From an uncultured Lachnospiraceae bacterium (GTDB taxonomy: Bacteria > Bacillota > Clostridia > Lachnospirales > Lachnospiraceae): a stretch of DNA of 64,000 bases. Shown piece by piece: positions 50,190 through 59,803 of the stretch (its first letter is position 1; every line of letters starts with the position of its first letter). The position numbers and the translations under genes are program-made. Location of the stretch: the NCBI GenBank assembly GCA_910588295.1, contig CAJUQO010000003.1, positions 62,001 through 126,000 of the forward strand. The letters are read 5' to 3'. A model generated the notes under the pieces. It had not been told where the DNA came from. It was given only the letters and a program-made list of their open reading frames with translations, and made no database searches.

Positions 50190-51917
50190 ATGAGAAAAAT
50201 ACTGACCTATCTGAAATCTTATAAAAAAGAATGCGTGCTGGCGCCGCTGTTCAAGCTGCTGGAGGCCACCTTTGAACTTTTCGTACCCCTGGTGGTGGCG
50301 GCCATCGTGGATACCGGCATTGCAAGAGGCGATACAGGCTATATCCTGCGGATGTGCGGTATCATGATCCTGCTGGGCGTCATCGGGCTGGCCTGTTCGG
50401 TTACGGCCCAGTATTTTGCGGCCCGGGCGGCGGTAGGATTTTCCACGAAGCTGCGCCACGAGCTGTTTGCCCACATCCAGGGCCTGTCCTTTACGGAACT
50501 GGATCAGGCGGGGACTTCGACGATGATCACCCGCATGACCAATGACGTAAATCAGGTGCAGTCCGGCGTCAATCTGGTGCTGCGGCTTTTTATGCGGTCG
50601 CCCTTTATCGTATTTGGCGCTATGGCTATGGCCTTTACCATTGACGTAAAAGCCGCCATGGTCTTTGTGGTGACGATCCCTCTTTTGTCTGTGGTAGTGT
50701 TTGGCGTGATGCTGATCAGCATACCGCTGTACCGCCGGGTGCAGAATGCCCTGGATCAGGTGCTGGGCAAAACCAGGGAAAATCTGACCGGCGCCAGGGT
50801 GATCCGTGCCTTTCACCGGGAAGAGGAGGAGATCGACGAGTTTGAGCGGCGCAATGGGGTCCTGAACAGCCTGCAGCGTTTTGTGGGAAAACTATCGGGC
50901 CTCATGAATCCATTGACCTTTATTATCATCAACATGGCTATTGTGGTGTTGATCTATGTGGGCGGCGTTCAGGTAGACACCGGCGTAATCACCCAGGGAG
51001 AGGTGGTGGCTCTGGTTAATTATATGTCCCAGATCCTTGTGGAGCTGGTGAAGCTGGCCAACCTGATCATCACTGTTACCAAGGCGGTGGCCTGCGGCAA
51101 CCGGATCGGGCAGATGCTGGAGGTGCAATCCTCTCAGAAAGACGGGAAAGAAGCTTTTACAGAATCCGGAACCCCGGAGGATTACATTGTCTTTGAACAC
51201 GCCCAGCTCACCTATGCGGGTTCTTCTGTGCCGGCCCTTGCGGATTTGAATCTGCGGGTGAAACAAGGCCAGACCATCGGTGTGATCGGCGGGACGGGTT
51301 CCGGCAAGACTTCCTTTGTCCACTTGCTTCCCCGTTTTTATGATACGACGGCGGGATCCGTGCGCATTGGAGGCAGGGATGTGAAAGATTACCGGATAGA
51401 AGAGCTTCGCCGCCGCATCGGTATCGTCATGCAGAAGGCGGTGTTGTTTCACGGTACGATACGGGAAAATCTGCTGTGGGGAAATGAAAATGCCACGGAA
51501 GAAGAGTTGTGGGCGGCTCTGGATACGGCCCAGGCCCGCAATGTGGTGGAGAGCAAGACATTAGGCCTGGACGAGCCGGTGGGCCAGGGCGGAGGCAATT
51601 TTTCCGGCGGGCAGAGGCAGAGGCTGACCATCGCCCGGGCTCTGGTGCGCCGTCCGGATATCCTGATCCTGGACGACAGTGCCTCGGCCCTGGATTATGC
51701 CACGGACGCGGCTCTGCGGAAAGCGATCCGCGGCATGTCCGGCGGGATGACTGTATTTATCGTGTCCCAGCGAACCTCCAGTATCCAGCATGCGGATCAG
51801 ATCGTAGTGCTGGACGACGGGCGTATGGTAGGCCTGGGTACCCATGATGAGCTTCTGGAAGGCTGTGAAATATACAGAGAGATTTATGAATCCCAGTACA
51901 GGAAGGAGGGCGCGTGA
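50190..51917 (+). CDS. ABC exporter half-transporter A (degenerate catalytic site)
   Basis: The 575-residue protein has six membrane helices (to about 310) and a nucleotide-binding domain with Walker A GGTGSGKTS, signature FSGGQRQRL and Walker B ILILDDSASALD. The residue after the Walker B aspartate is Asp instead of the catalytic Glu, as in one half of heterodimeric exporters such as BmrCD or TM287/288. The stop overlaps the next gene by one base (TGATG), so the halves are made together. Substrates may be drugs or lipids; not determinable here. Confidence 0.9.
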   Translation: MRKILTYLKSYKKECVLAPLFKLLEATFELFVPLVVAAIVDTGIARGDTGYILRMCGIMILLGVIGLACSVTAQYFAARAAVGFSTKLRHELFAHIQGLSFTELDQAGTSTMITRMTNDVNQVQSGVNLVLRLFMRSPFIVFGAMAMAFTIDVKAAMVFVVTIPLLSVVVFGVMLISIPLYRRVQNALDQVLGKTRENLTGARVIRAFHREEEEIDEFERRNGVLNSLQRFVGKLSGLMNPLTFIIINMAIVVLIYVGGVQVDTGVITQGEVVALVNYMSQILVELVKLANLIITVTKAVACGNRIGQMLEVQSSQKDGKEAFTESGTPEDYIVFEHAQLTYAGSSVPALADLNLRVKQGQTIGVIGGTGSGKTSFVHLLPRFYDTTAGSVRIGGRDVKDYRIEELRRRIGIVMQKAVLFHGTIRENLLWGNENATEEELWAALDTAQARNVVESKTLGLDEPVGQGGGNFSGGQRQRLTIARALVRRPDILILDDSASALDYATDAALRKAIRGMSGGMTVFIVSQRTSSIQHADQIVVLDDGRMVGLGTHDELLEGCEIYREIYESQYRKEGA

Positions 51918-53671
51918 TGGCAAAGAAAAAGACGGGCGTGGAGAAAGAAACCCTGGGCAAGGTGCTTCGCTATGTGCGCAGACACAGCGGCTGGCTGGTG
52001 GTGTCCCTGGTGATGGCAGCGCTGTCGGTGGCCGGAGCCCTGTACCTTCCGGTGCTGACCGGGCGGGCGGTGGACTGCATCATCCGGGCGGGAGAAGTAA
52101 ATTTCACCAGTATAAAGGACATCCTGAGGCAGATGGGCCTGTTGATCCTGTTGACCGCCGCCGTCCAGTGGGTGATGAACGTGTGCAACAACCGGATTAC
52201 CTACGATGTGGTACGGGATCTGCGGGAGGACGCTTTTAAAAGGATCGAGGAACTGCCATTGAAATATCTGGACAGCCATCAGCCCGGCGAGATCGTGAGC
52301 CGGGTGATCGCCGATGCGGATCAGTTTGCCGACGGGCTTTTGATGGGCTTTACCCAGCTTTTCACCGGAGTACTGACCATTGTGGGGACGCTGGGCTTCA
52401 TGCTTTCGGTGAATCTGTGGATTACACTGGTGGTAGTGCTTGTGACTCCGGTTTCCTTTTTTGTGGCGGGATTTATCGCCAAACGAACCTATAAAATGTT
52501 CCGTTTGCAGTCGGAGACCAGAGGGGAGCAGACGGCTCTGGTAGAGGAAGTGATCGGCAGCCAGAAGGTGGTGCAGGCCTTTGGCCACGGCGCATTTGAG
52601 CAGGACAAATTTGATGAGATTAATGGCAGACTGCAGAAATATTCTTTACAGGCGGTATTTTTTTCCTCACTGACCAATCCCTGTACTCGGTTTGTCAACA
52701 GTCTGGTCTACACCGGCGTGGCGCTGACCGGGGCCATGCTGGCGATCTCAGGATCGCTGAGCGTGGGGCAGCTCACCTGCCTTTTGAGCTATGCGAACCA
52801 GTATACGAAACCCTTTAATGAGATTTCCGGCGTTGTGACAGAGCTCCAGAACGCCCTGGCCTGTGCGGGGCGGCTGATCGAGTTGATCGAAGAGGAGCCA
52901 CAGAAGCCGGATGCGCCGGATGCCCGGGTGCTGGCGGATGCCTCCGGCCGGGTATCCCTGGAGCATGTGGACTTTTCCTATGTCCCCGAACGGCCGCTGA
53001 TTGAGGATTTTTCCCTCAAAGTGCAGCCGGGACAGCGAGTGGCCCTGGTGGGGCCTACGGGCTGCGGGAAGACGACAATGATCAATCTGCTGATGCGTTT
53101 TTACGATGTGGACAGCGGGAAAATCTGCGTGGACGGCACGGATATCCGACAGATAACGAGAAAAAGTCTCCGGGGAAATTACGGTATGGTGCTTCAGGAT
53201 ACCTGGCTGAAATCCGGAACGATACGGGAAAATATCTGTATGGGCAGACCGGATGCCTCCGAGGAGGAGATGATCGAGGCCGCAAAGGCGTCCCATGCCC
53301 ACAGTTTTATCCTGCGCCTGCCGCAGGGGTATGACACGGTGATCGGCGAGGACGGGGGCAGTCTTTCCCAGGGGCAGAAGCAGCTTCTGTGCATTACCCG
53401 TGTCATGCTGTGTCTGCCGCCCATGCTGATTTTGGATGAGGCCACCTCATCTATTGATACCCGCACGGAGATCCGGATCCAGAAGGCCTTTGCCCGCATG
53501 ATGCGGGGGAGAACCAGCTTTATCGTGGCCCACAGGCTTTCCACGATCCGGGAGGCAGATGTGATCCTGGTCATGAGGGACGGCCATATTGTGGAGCAGG
53601 GAGACCATGAGGAGCTGCTGGCGCAAAACGGATTCTATGCCGAATTGTACAACAGCCAGTTCTCGGCGTGA
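51917..53671 (+). CDS. ABC exporter half-transporter B (catalytic half)
   Basis: The 584-residue partner has a membrane domain to about residue 330 and a canonical nucleotide-binding domain: GPTGCGKTT, signature variant SLSQGQKQLL, and Walker B MLILDEATSSIDT with the catalytic Glu. The SLSQGQ signature (Q for the usual G at that position) is frequent in the consensus-site half of heterodimers. ATG 51917 overlaps the upstream stop; GGAAGGAGGG is 8-17 bases upstream. Confidence 0.9.
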   Translation: MAKKKTGVEKETLGKVLRYVRRHSGWLVVSLVMAALSVAGALYLPVLTGRAVDCIIRAGEVNFTSIKDILRQMGLLILLTAAVQWVMNVCNNRITYDVVRDLREDAFKRIEELPLKYLDSHQPGEIVSRVIADADQFADGLLMGFTQLFTGVLTIVGTLGFMLSVNLWITLVVVLVTPVSFFVAGFIAKRTYKMFRLQSETRGEQTALVEEVIGSQKVVQAFGHGAFEQDKFDEINGRLQKYSLQAVFFSSLTNPCTRFVNSLVYTGVALTGAMLAISGSLSVGQLTCLLSYANQYTKPFNEISGVVTELQNALACAGRLIELIEEEPQKPDAPDARVLADASGRVSLEHVDFSYVPERPLIEDFSLKVQPGQRVALVGPTGCGKTTMINLLMRFYDVDSGKICVDGTDIRQITRKSLRGNYGMVLQDTWLKSGTIRENICMGRPDASEEEMIEAAKASHAHSFILRLPQGYDTVIGEDGGSLSQGQKQLLCITRVMLCLPPMLILDEATSSIDTRTEIRIQKAFARMMRGRTSFIVAHRLSTIREADVILVMRDGHIVEQGDHEELLAQNGFYAELYNSQFSA

Positions 53672-53677
53672 AGCAAT

Positions 53678-53721
53678 CGGCCCTTCGCCGTAGGCGGACT
53701 TCCCATGGGCCGAACTGTTAC
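53678..53721. repeat. One-ended relative of the GTAAC elements
   Basis: The right end CGAACTGTTAC matches the family terminus, and CGGCCC/GGGCCG arms enclose a TTCGCCGTAGGCGGA hairpin. The expected left GTAAC end is not there and no 8-bp duplication was found, so this is a decayed copy or a structural repeat just after the ABC transporter stop. Confidence 0.4.
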
Positions 53722-53751
53722 GATTTGTCCGGAATGTCGCCGGATAGTTCG

Positions 53752-53780
53752 TTGTAATGATTAACCAATTGTGTTATATT
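53752..53780 (+). promoter_or_regulatory. Promoter for the SseB-like gene
   Basis: TTGTAA at 53752-53757 and TATATT at 53775-53780 with a 17-base spacer, about 65 bases before the start. Confidence 0.6.
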
Positions 53781-53843
53781 GTACCTGTGATGCTATTAAA
53801 CCGTTGCATCTTAGAAAGTTTTACAGAAAGACAGGTGGCTGTT

Positions 53844-54644
53844 ATGGCAGTGGACAATAAGTTTTTGATCAGAAAAATAAAAGGGCTTGCGAAAGCGTAT
53901 GTGATGTTTTCACGGGTGACCAGGCATCCTTTCGCTGTCTGCGATGAGGAGACCTTTGATGACCAGCTCTGGCTGTTCTCCACGGAGGAAAGTGTAAAAG
54001 ACACGGCGCAGAAGTTTTTGGAAAAGGGCTATCCGATCTATGGCGTGACCTTTGAAAAGGATCGGCTGGGCATCTTTTTCGCGGAGGCCCATGCCCTGGG
54101 ATTTAATCAGGTGGTATTTATGGACGGGGACAGGAAAAGCTGTGTCGGTTTAGTCGAGATCATACCGGAGCCCGATTTTTCCAAACTGCCCGTCGAGCGC
54201 CGGCCGGTTTTGAACCCGGCTCTGCAGTTGTCCTCCCTGTATTTTATGCAGGAGCTGAGCCGTCAGATTCCCGCGGAGGAAAAGACCAATCTCCAGGAGC
54301 TGGAAGAAGAGCTGGCGGCGAATCTGTCAAAATCCAGGCTGATGATCCCTGTGGTGGGGAAGAAGCTTTTTAAACCGGGGGATAAGCTGGAGAAAGGTTC
54401 TTTTGACCTGACGTTTGTCAAAGATAAAGAGGGCGTCATGTTCCTTCCGGTCTTTTCGGATGTACTGGAGTTCAACCTTTTCAATGACAAGAAACAGTTC
54501 CAGGGCGTGGTCATGACCATTGACCAGTTAAGGCCCCTGGTACAGGGGAAATGCGAGGGTATGATCGTAAATCCCCGCAGCATGGCATTAAAGCTTACGC
54601 CTAAGATGATAGACGGCATATTGAAACGGTTTTTTGAGTTTTGA
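53844..54644 (+). CDS. SseB-family protein
   Basis: The 266-residue protein belongs to the SseB group (enhanced serine sensitivity), with an N-terminal region (LWLFSTEESVKDTAQKFLEKGYPIYGV) and a C-terminal SseB domain (LMIPVVGKKLF to FLPVFSDVLEFNLF). The molecular role of the family is not established. ATG 53844 follows AGGTGG; the in-frame ATG at 53757 lies between the promoter elements and would not be translated from that transcript. Confidence 0.75.
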   Translation: MAVDNKFLIRKIKGLAKAYVMFSRVTRHPFAVCDEETFDDQLWLFSTEESVKDTAQKFLEKGYPIYGVTFEKDRLGIFFAEAHALGFNQVVFMDGDRKSCVGLVEIIPEPDFSKLPVERRPVLNPALQLSSLYFMQELSRQIPAEEKTNLQELEEELAANLSKSRLMIPVVGKKLFKPGDKLEKGSFDLTFVKDKEGVMFLPVFSDVLEFNLFNDKKQFQGVVMTIDQLRPLVQGKCEGMIVNPRSMALKLTPKMIDGILKRFFEF

Positions 54645-54692
54645 AGCTCTGCATAACTTCGGTATCCTGAAGCCTCCGCCGGGCAGAATGGA

Positions 54693-54734
54693 TTTTGTAC
54701 GGCAGGGGCTTTTGTCAGTACAAAAACTGTACTG
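54693..54734. promoter_or_regulatory. Nested inverted repeats upstream of the fucosidase
   Basis: TTTTGTAC (54693-54700) and GTACAAAA (54718-54725) form one dyad; CAGTAC (54716-54721) and GTACTG (54729-54734) form a second that shares GTAC. Their position about 60-100 bases before the GH95 start fits an operator or a mutually exclusive hairpin pair. No repressor gene lies beside it. Confidence 0.4.
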
Positions 54735-54795
54735 GTGACGGTACGGGACAGCTACGGAAAATGATAAATGTTACAGCAGACACGGAAATGTAGGG

Positions 54796-57117
54796 ATGAA
54801 TCAATTATTTTATACGGATTATGCAAAAGAATGGTTCGAGGCCCTTCCGCTTGGCAACGGAAGGCTGGGCGCAATGGTTTACGGCGAACCGTTTGAGGGG
54901 AAAATACAGCTGAACGAAGAAAGTGTTGTGTACGGAGGCCCGGTTGACCGTATCAATCCGGAGGCCGGTAAAAATCTGTCCAAGATCCGCAGCCTTGTAA
55001 AAGAAGGGAAGATTGAGGAAGCGGAAGAACTGGAGGTGTATGCGCTGTCGGGAACGCCCCAGAGCCAGAGGCCCTATCAGACATTGGGAGATTTTTCCTA
55101 CCATATCCGCCATGGGGACGGTGAGATATCGGATTATCGGCGTGAACTGGATCTGGAGACGGGGACTGTAACGGTCAGTTACAGGCATAACGGCATTGTC
55201 TATGGAATGGGCGCGTTCATCTCTCTGGAAAAGGATGTCCTTGTGGTGGAATTTACAGCCGACAGGCCGGGCTGTTTATCGATGTCCGGCCTGCTGACCA
55301 GGGGGAGATATTATAACTGCGCGGGGAAAGCCGGGGAGCATACCATTTTTATAGACGGTGATCTGGGAAAAGGCGGGAGCGATTTTTGCGTCCAGGCAAA
55401 AGCGTGTGCTCGGGGCGGCAGCGTTCAGGTGATCGGCGAGCATCTGGTCATTAAAAATGCCGACCGGGCAGTCATCTATCTGAACGGGGTGACTACCTAT
55501 CCCCTGCGGGAAAAGAAGGTAACGGACTGCCATGGTTTCCTGCGGCAGCAGCTATCCGGAATGACCATAACATGTTTTGAGGACATAAAAGAAAGCCACA
55601 TCCGCAGGCATAAAGAGATGTTTGGCCGCTCTGTCCTGGAGCTGGAAGAAGAGGAACCTTTTTTAGAAATTTTGCCGACGGACGAGAGGCTTAAGCGGGT
55701 TGCTGAAGGCGGATCTGACAGGGGACTGGCCGCGCTTTACTATGCATACGGACGTTATATGCTGATGTCAAGCAGCCAGCCGGGAGGGCTTCCGGCAAAT
55801 CTTCAGGGGATCTGGTGCGAGAAACTGGAACCGATCTGGGATTCCAAATATACGATCAATATTAACACGCAGATGAACTACTGGCCGGCGGAGATCTGTA
55901 ACCTTTCCGAGTGCCATATGCCGCTGTTCGACCATCTGGAGCGGATGGTGGAGAACGGTAAACGTACAGCTTCCAGGATGTATGGATGCCGCGGCTTTGT
56001 CGCACACCACAATACAGATGTATGGGCGGATACGGCTCCCCAGGATCTGGCCGAAACGGCCAGCTACTGGGTGATGGGCGGCGCCTGGCTGGTCACGCAT
56101 ATATGGAAACATTACCGGTATACGATGGATGAAGGATTTTTGGAACGGATGTATCCTGTGCTGCGGGAGTGCGTACAGTTTTTTGCGGATTTTCTTATAG
56201 AGGACGGCGGGGAACTGGTGATCTGTCCCTCTGTATCGCCGGAAAATACATATATTATGGAAAACGGGCAAATGGGCAGGGTGTGTATGAGTTCCACCAT
56301 GGATACGGCGATCCTCAGGGACGTCCTCGCGCAGTTTCTGGAGAGTGAAAAGATCCTTGGCAGACAATCCGTGCTTAACGGGCAGGTTTGCCGGATTTTG
56401 GAAAAGCTGCCGCAGTTTGCGGTGGGCAGACATGGCCAGCTCATGGAATGGCGGGAGGATTACAATGAATGGGAACTGGGGCACCGGCATTTTTCCCATC
56501 TGTATCCGATTTTTCCCTCCAGCCAGATCAACCAGTATGAACATGCGGAACTGTTTGAGGCCGGCAGAAAATCGCTGGAGCGCCGCATGAAATATGGCGG
56601 CGGCCATACGGGCTGGAGCTGTGCGTGGCTGATCAATCTGTATGCCCGTTTTGGAGACGGGGACAGCGCAGTCAAATATATCCATTATCTTTTGGGAAAA
56701 CTGACGGCTCCCAATCTGTTCGATTTGCATCCGCCGCTGGAAAGAATTTCCGGTATTCCGTGGGTATTTCAGATCGACGGGAATCTGGGCGGCGCCTGCG
56801 GAATCGCCCAGCTGCTGCTCCAGAGCCATCCGGACGAGATCTGCCTGCTGCCTGCGCTGCCATCCTCCTGGGCAAAGGGCAGGGTAAACGGGTTATGTGC
56901 GGAAGGCGGGTTTGAACTGGATATCTGCTGGGAGGAGGGAAGGCTGAAAGAAAGCGTTCTCTATGCAAAAAAGGGGGGAACAGCTGTGATCAACTGTCCG
57001 GAGAAACTGGGGATTTCGAAAAACGGGCAGCCCGTTTGCGCCGGCCGGGATGAAAGGAGGCGCTATGTATGGGAGACGCAGCCGGGAGATATTTATCAGT
57101 TGAAGCGTTCTGAATAA
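54796..57117 (+). CDS. GH95 family alpha-L-fucosidase-like glycosidase
   Basis: GH95 enzymes release alpha-1,2-linked fucose (or L-galactose) from glycans such as mucin and milk oligosaccharides. The 773-residue protein has the N-terminal beta-domain (WFEALPLGNGRLGAMVYGE), the (alpha/alpha)6 barrel with INTQMNYWPAEICNLSECH and HHNTDVWADTAPQD, and FQIDGNLGGACGIAQLLLQ. There is no signal peptide, so it should act inside the cell on imported fucosides. No fucose pathway genes or sugar transporter lie next to it. Confidence 0.9.
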   Translation: MNQLFYTDYAKEWFEALPLGNGRLGAMVYGEPFEGKIQLNEESVVYGGPVDRINPEAGKNLSKIRSLVKEGKIEEAEELEVYALSGTPQSQRPYQTLGDFSYHIRHGDGEISDYRRELDLETGTVTVSYRHNGIVYGMGAFISLEKDVLVVEFTADRPGCLSMSGLLTRGRYYNCAGKAGEHTIFIDGDLGKGGSDFCVQAKACARGGSVQVIGEHLVIKNADRAVIYLNGVTTYPLREKKVTDCHGFLRQQLSGMTITCFEDIKESHIRRHKEMFGRSVLELEEEEPFLEILPTDERLKRVAEGGSDRGLAALYYAYGRYMLMSSSQPGGLPANLQGIWCEKLEPIWDSKYTININTQMNYWPAEICNLSECHMPLFDHLERMVENGKRTASRMYGCRGFVAHHNTDVWADTAPQDLAETASYWVMGGAWLVTHIWKHYRYTMDEGFLERMYPVLRECVQFFADFLIEDGGELVICPSVSPENTYIMENGQMGRVCMSSTMDTAILRDVLAQFLESEKILGRQSVLNGQVCRILEKLPQFAVGRHGQLMEWREDYNEWELGHRHFSHLYPIFPSSQINQYEHAELFEAGRKSLERRMKYGGGHTGWSCAWLINLYARFGDGDSAVKYIHYLLGKLTAPNLFDLHPPLERISGIPWVFQIDGNLGGACGIAQLLLQSHPDEICLLPALPSSWAKGRVNGLCAEGGFELDICWEEGRLKESVLYAKKGGTAVINCPEKLGISKNGQPVCAGRDERRRYVWETQPGDIYQLKRSE

Positions 57118-57124
57118 AATTACG

Positions 57125-57150
57125 GATGGAGCCAGCAGCCTGGCTCCATC
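57125..57150. terminator. Shared hairpin between convergent genes
   Basis: GATGGAGCCAG and CTGGCTCCATC form a perfect 11-bp stem around CAGC, between the GH95 gene and the minus-strand secreted protein gene. T-rich sequence is modest on both sides. Confidence 0.6.
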
Positions 57151-57175
57151 GTCGGGAAAAGATGTTTTTATGGCT

Positions 57176-58081
57176 TTACCATTTAAATTTTGTCTGAGTG
57201 ATTTTCACTGTTTTCTTCGACTTGAAATCATAACGGTAATAATTAATGTTTCCCTTTGAATCGAAGAGGATATAATACACATTTTTGGATGTAATGATCC
57301 CTGTGCGGCTGCCCTGGAGCTTTTTTAATAGGGTTTTTTTGTTCTTCCCGGTCAGGCTGCAGCTGCGGATACGGAACGTGCTGGAAGAGCTGTATTCTCC
57401 GGCTACATATTCCGAATAATAGATTTTATTGCCGGAGATATGGCCGGAACTTGCTTTTGTGGTGATACGGGTGGATTTTCCGGTTTTGCAGTCATACACA
57501 TAGAGATTCAGGGGCCCCACGGCGCCGGTGTTGGGCATGGCCAGAAGATACCGGCCGCTTTGTTCCACGACGCGGGCGCTTTTAATAGCCCGTTTGGAAG
57601 CCCCTTTTTTTACGTCCATGCGGTAGGTATGCAGGAGTGTGGGATCCTTTTTATCATAACAGTCCAGATACAGATAACCCTTATAATAGGCGGTGGGCCC
57701 GGAAGTGTTTTTGATGCTGCCGACTTTGGATTTACTTTTGCCGTTCACTTTGATTTTGTAAACATAACCAGTATATGTACCGCTGCTGTTGAGGCTTCCC
57801 ATCTCCGCATAGTAAACGGTGGAGCCGTCAGAGATACAGGCGTTAGCCATGTTATGCCCGCTGGAAGCCTGAACCAGCGGACTGCCGTTTCCGGATTTTG
57901 ATTTGGAGATCCGGATCGATTTGGTGGCGTAGTCGCTCCAGATATAATATTTTCCGATTTTTGTATCTCTGCTGCATTGTTTAAAAGAGGCGGCTTCGGC
58001 TTTTACCGGTGCAGCGAATACCAGACATGCAAACAGAAAGAGGGCCAGAAGCCCGAGGTGGGGTGTTTTTTGGTTTTTCAT
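57176..58081 (-). CDS. Secreted protein with repeated beta-propeller-like strands
   Basis: The 301-residue protein has a signal peptide (LLALFLFACLVFAAPVKAEA) and then lysine- and serine-rich sequence with repeated strand patterns such as KIYYSEYV, TVYYAEMG, NVYYILFD and GYLYLDCYD, as in DUF5050-like propellers. I do not know its function; a cell-surface or wall-associated role is likely. ATG 58081 follows AAGGAA; a six-residue longer frame is possible. Confidence 0.7.
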   Translation of the reverse strand: MKNQKTPHLGLLALFLFACLVFAAPVKAEAASFKQCSRDTKIGKYYIWSDYATKSIRISKSKSGNGSPLVQASSGHNMANACISDGSTVYYAEMGSLNSSGTYTGYVYKIKVNGKSKSKVGSIKNTSGPTAYYKGYLYLDCYDKKDPTLLHTYRMDVKKGASKRAIKSARVVEQSGRYLLAMPNTGAVGPLNLYVYDCKTGKSTRITTKASSGHISGNKIYYSEYVAGEYSSSSTFRIRSCSLTGKNKKTLLKKLQGSRTGIITSKNVYYILFDSKGNINYYRYDFKSKKTVKITQTKFKW

Positions 58082-58130
58082 AATGCGTGTTCCTTTCATG
58101 TAATGTGATGAATAAAACAGTTTCGGAATA

Positions 58131-58159
58131 ATTGTACAGGGATTTTGTTATGAACGCAA
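58131..58159 (-). promoter_or_regulatory. Promoter for the secreted protein gene
   Basis: On the minus strand TTGCGT (58154-58159) and TACAAT (58131-58136) are 17 bases apart, about 50 bases before the start. Confidence 0.6.
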
Positions 58160-58225
58160 GTTGTTTTGTTACAGTTGTTTTTGCGCTTTTGCAAGGGATG
58201 GGGCTGGTATGCCGCTAAAAAGGAA

Positions 58226-58254
58226 TTGCAATGTATTCTTAAAGGCGGTAAAAT
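58226..58254 (+). promoter_or_regulatory. Promoter for thrC-dgt
   Basis: TTGCAA at 58226-58231 and TAAAAT at 58249-58254 with a 17-base spacer, about 60 bases before thrC. Confidence 0.6.
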
Positions 58255-58312
58255 AAAGTCCATGGTAACAGAAACGCAAATATAAGGAAATAATCAGAGG
58301 AGATGCAATATT

Positions 58313-59800
58313 ATGGAAGTTTTATACAAGAGTACCAGAGGAAACGGAGAGACGGCCACGGCTTCCCAGGCAATTCTGCAGGGGCTGGCGGCGGACGGCG
58401 GGCTGTATGTGCCGACGGCAGTTCCTGTGCTGGATGTGCCTGTGGAGCGTCTGGCAGAAATGCATTACCGGGAGGTGGCTTATGAGGTCATGAGCCGTTT
58501 CTTCACTGATTTTACGGAGGAGGAGCTAAAGGCATGTATTGACAGGGCCTATGACGCTAAATTTGACACAGAGGAGATCGCTCCGGTTCATGAGGCGGAC
58601 GGCATGTATTTCCTGGAGCTTTTCCACGGAGCGACTATAGCTTTCAAGGATATGGCGTTGTCTATTCTCCCCCACCTGATGACCACAGCTGCAAGAAAAA
58701 ATCACGAAAACAAGGAAATTGTGATCCTTACGGCTACTTCCGGCGATACGGGGAAGGCTGCCCTGGCCGGGTTTGCCGATGTGCCGGGGACAAAGATCGT
58801 CGTGTTTTATCCCAAAGACGGCGTAAGCCCGATTCAGGAAAAGCAGATGGTGACACAGAAAGGGGCGAATACCCATGTGGTAGCGATCAAAGGGAATTTC
58901 GACGACGCCCAGACCGGCGTGAAGAATATTTTTAATGATCCGGCGTTGGCGGACAGGTTTGCCAAAGCCGGATATCGGCTGTCCTCCGCTAATTCGATCA
59001 ACATCGGCCGTCTCATTCCCCAAGTGGCCTACTATGTGTATGGCTATGCGCAGTTGCTGAAAAAGGGCTGCCTGGCCAATGAGGAAACATTGGATGTAAC
59101 GGTTCCCACCGGTAATTTCGGCAATATCCTGGCCGCTTATTATGCTAAACAGATGGGCGTGCCCATCGGCAGGCTGATCTGTGCCTCCAATGAGAATAAA
59201 GTGCTTTACGATTTCTTTGCCACGGGCACCTACGACAGAAACAGAGAATTTATCCTGACCTCGTCGCCGTCCATGGATATCCTGATCTCCAGCAACCTGG
59301 AACGTCTGGTTTACCGCATAGCGGGAGACAGCGAGGAGAAGAACCGTGAGCTGATGAGGGAACTGTCTGCGGGAGGAACCTATACTGTGACAGATGAAAT
59401 GCGGGAAAAACTCTCAGATTTCTATGGAGGATATGCGACAGAGGAGGAGACAGCTCGGACAATCCGGAACATCTATAAGAAAACGGGCTATGTATTGGAT
59501 ACTCATACGGCGGTGGCAGCCTGTGTATGTCAGAAATACAGGGATGAAAAGGGGAATAATACCAAAAATATGGTAATATCTACGGCCAGTCCTTTCAAAT
59601 TTACCAGGAGTGTGATGACGGCTATCGATCCGATTCATGAAAAGCTTACGGATTTTGAGATGATCGACGAGCTGTCGAGGATTGCGGGTGTGAAGGTGCC
59701 CCAGGCCATTGAGGAGATTCGTACCGCCCCGGTTCGGCACACCACGGTAGCGGAAGCCGGCAGGATGGCGGAGGCTGTAGAAGCCCTTTTGGGAATGTAA
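58313..59800 (+). CDS. thrC: Threonine synthase
   Basis: ThrC converts O-phosphohomoserine to threonine with PLP. The 495-residue protein is the longer, E. coli/yeast-like type: YKSTRGNGETATASQAILQG at the start, PLP lysine in GATIAFKDMALS (about K111), and TATSGDTGKAAL. It supplies the substrate of the ilvA enzyme encoded 50 kb upstream. dgt follows three bases after its stop. Confidence 0.95.
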   Translation: MEVLYKSTRGNGETATASQAILQGLAADGGLYVPTAVPVLDVPVERLAEMHYREVAYEVMSRFFTDFTEEELKACIDRAYDAKFDTEEIAPVHEADGMYFLELFHGATIAFKDMALSILPHLMTTAARKNHENKEIVILTATSGDTGKAALAGFADVPGTKIVVFYPKDGVSPIQEKQMVTQKGANTHVVAIKGNFDDAQTGVKNIFNDPALADRFAKAGYRLSSANSINIGRLIPQVAYYVYGYAQLLKKGCLANEETLDVTVPTGNFGNILAAYYAKQMGVPIGRLICASNENKVLYDFFATGTYDRNREFILTSSPSMDILISSNLERLVYRIAGDSEEKNRELMRELSAGGTYTVTDEMREKLSDFYGGYATEEETARTIRNIYKKTGYVLDTHTAVAACVCQKYRDEKGNNTKNMVISTASPFKFTRSVMTAIDPIHEKLTDFEMIDELSRIAGVKVPQAIEEIRTAPVRHTTVAEAGRMAEAVEALLGM

Positions 59801-59803
59801 AGT

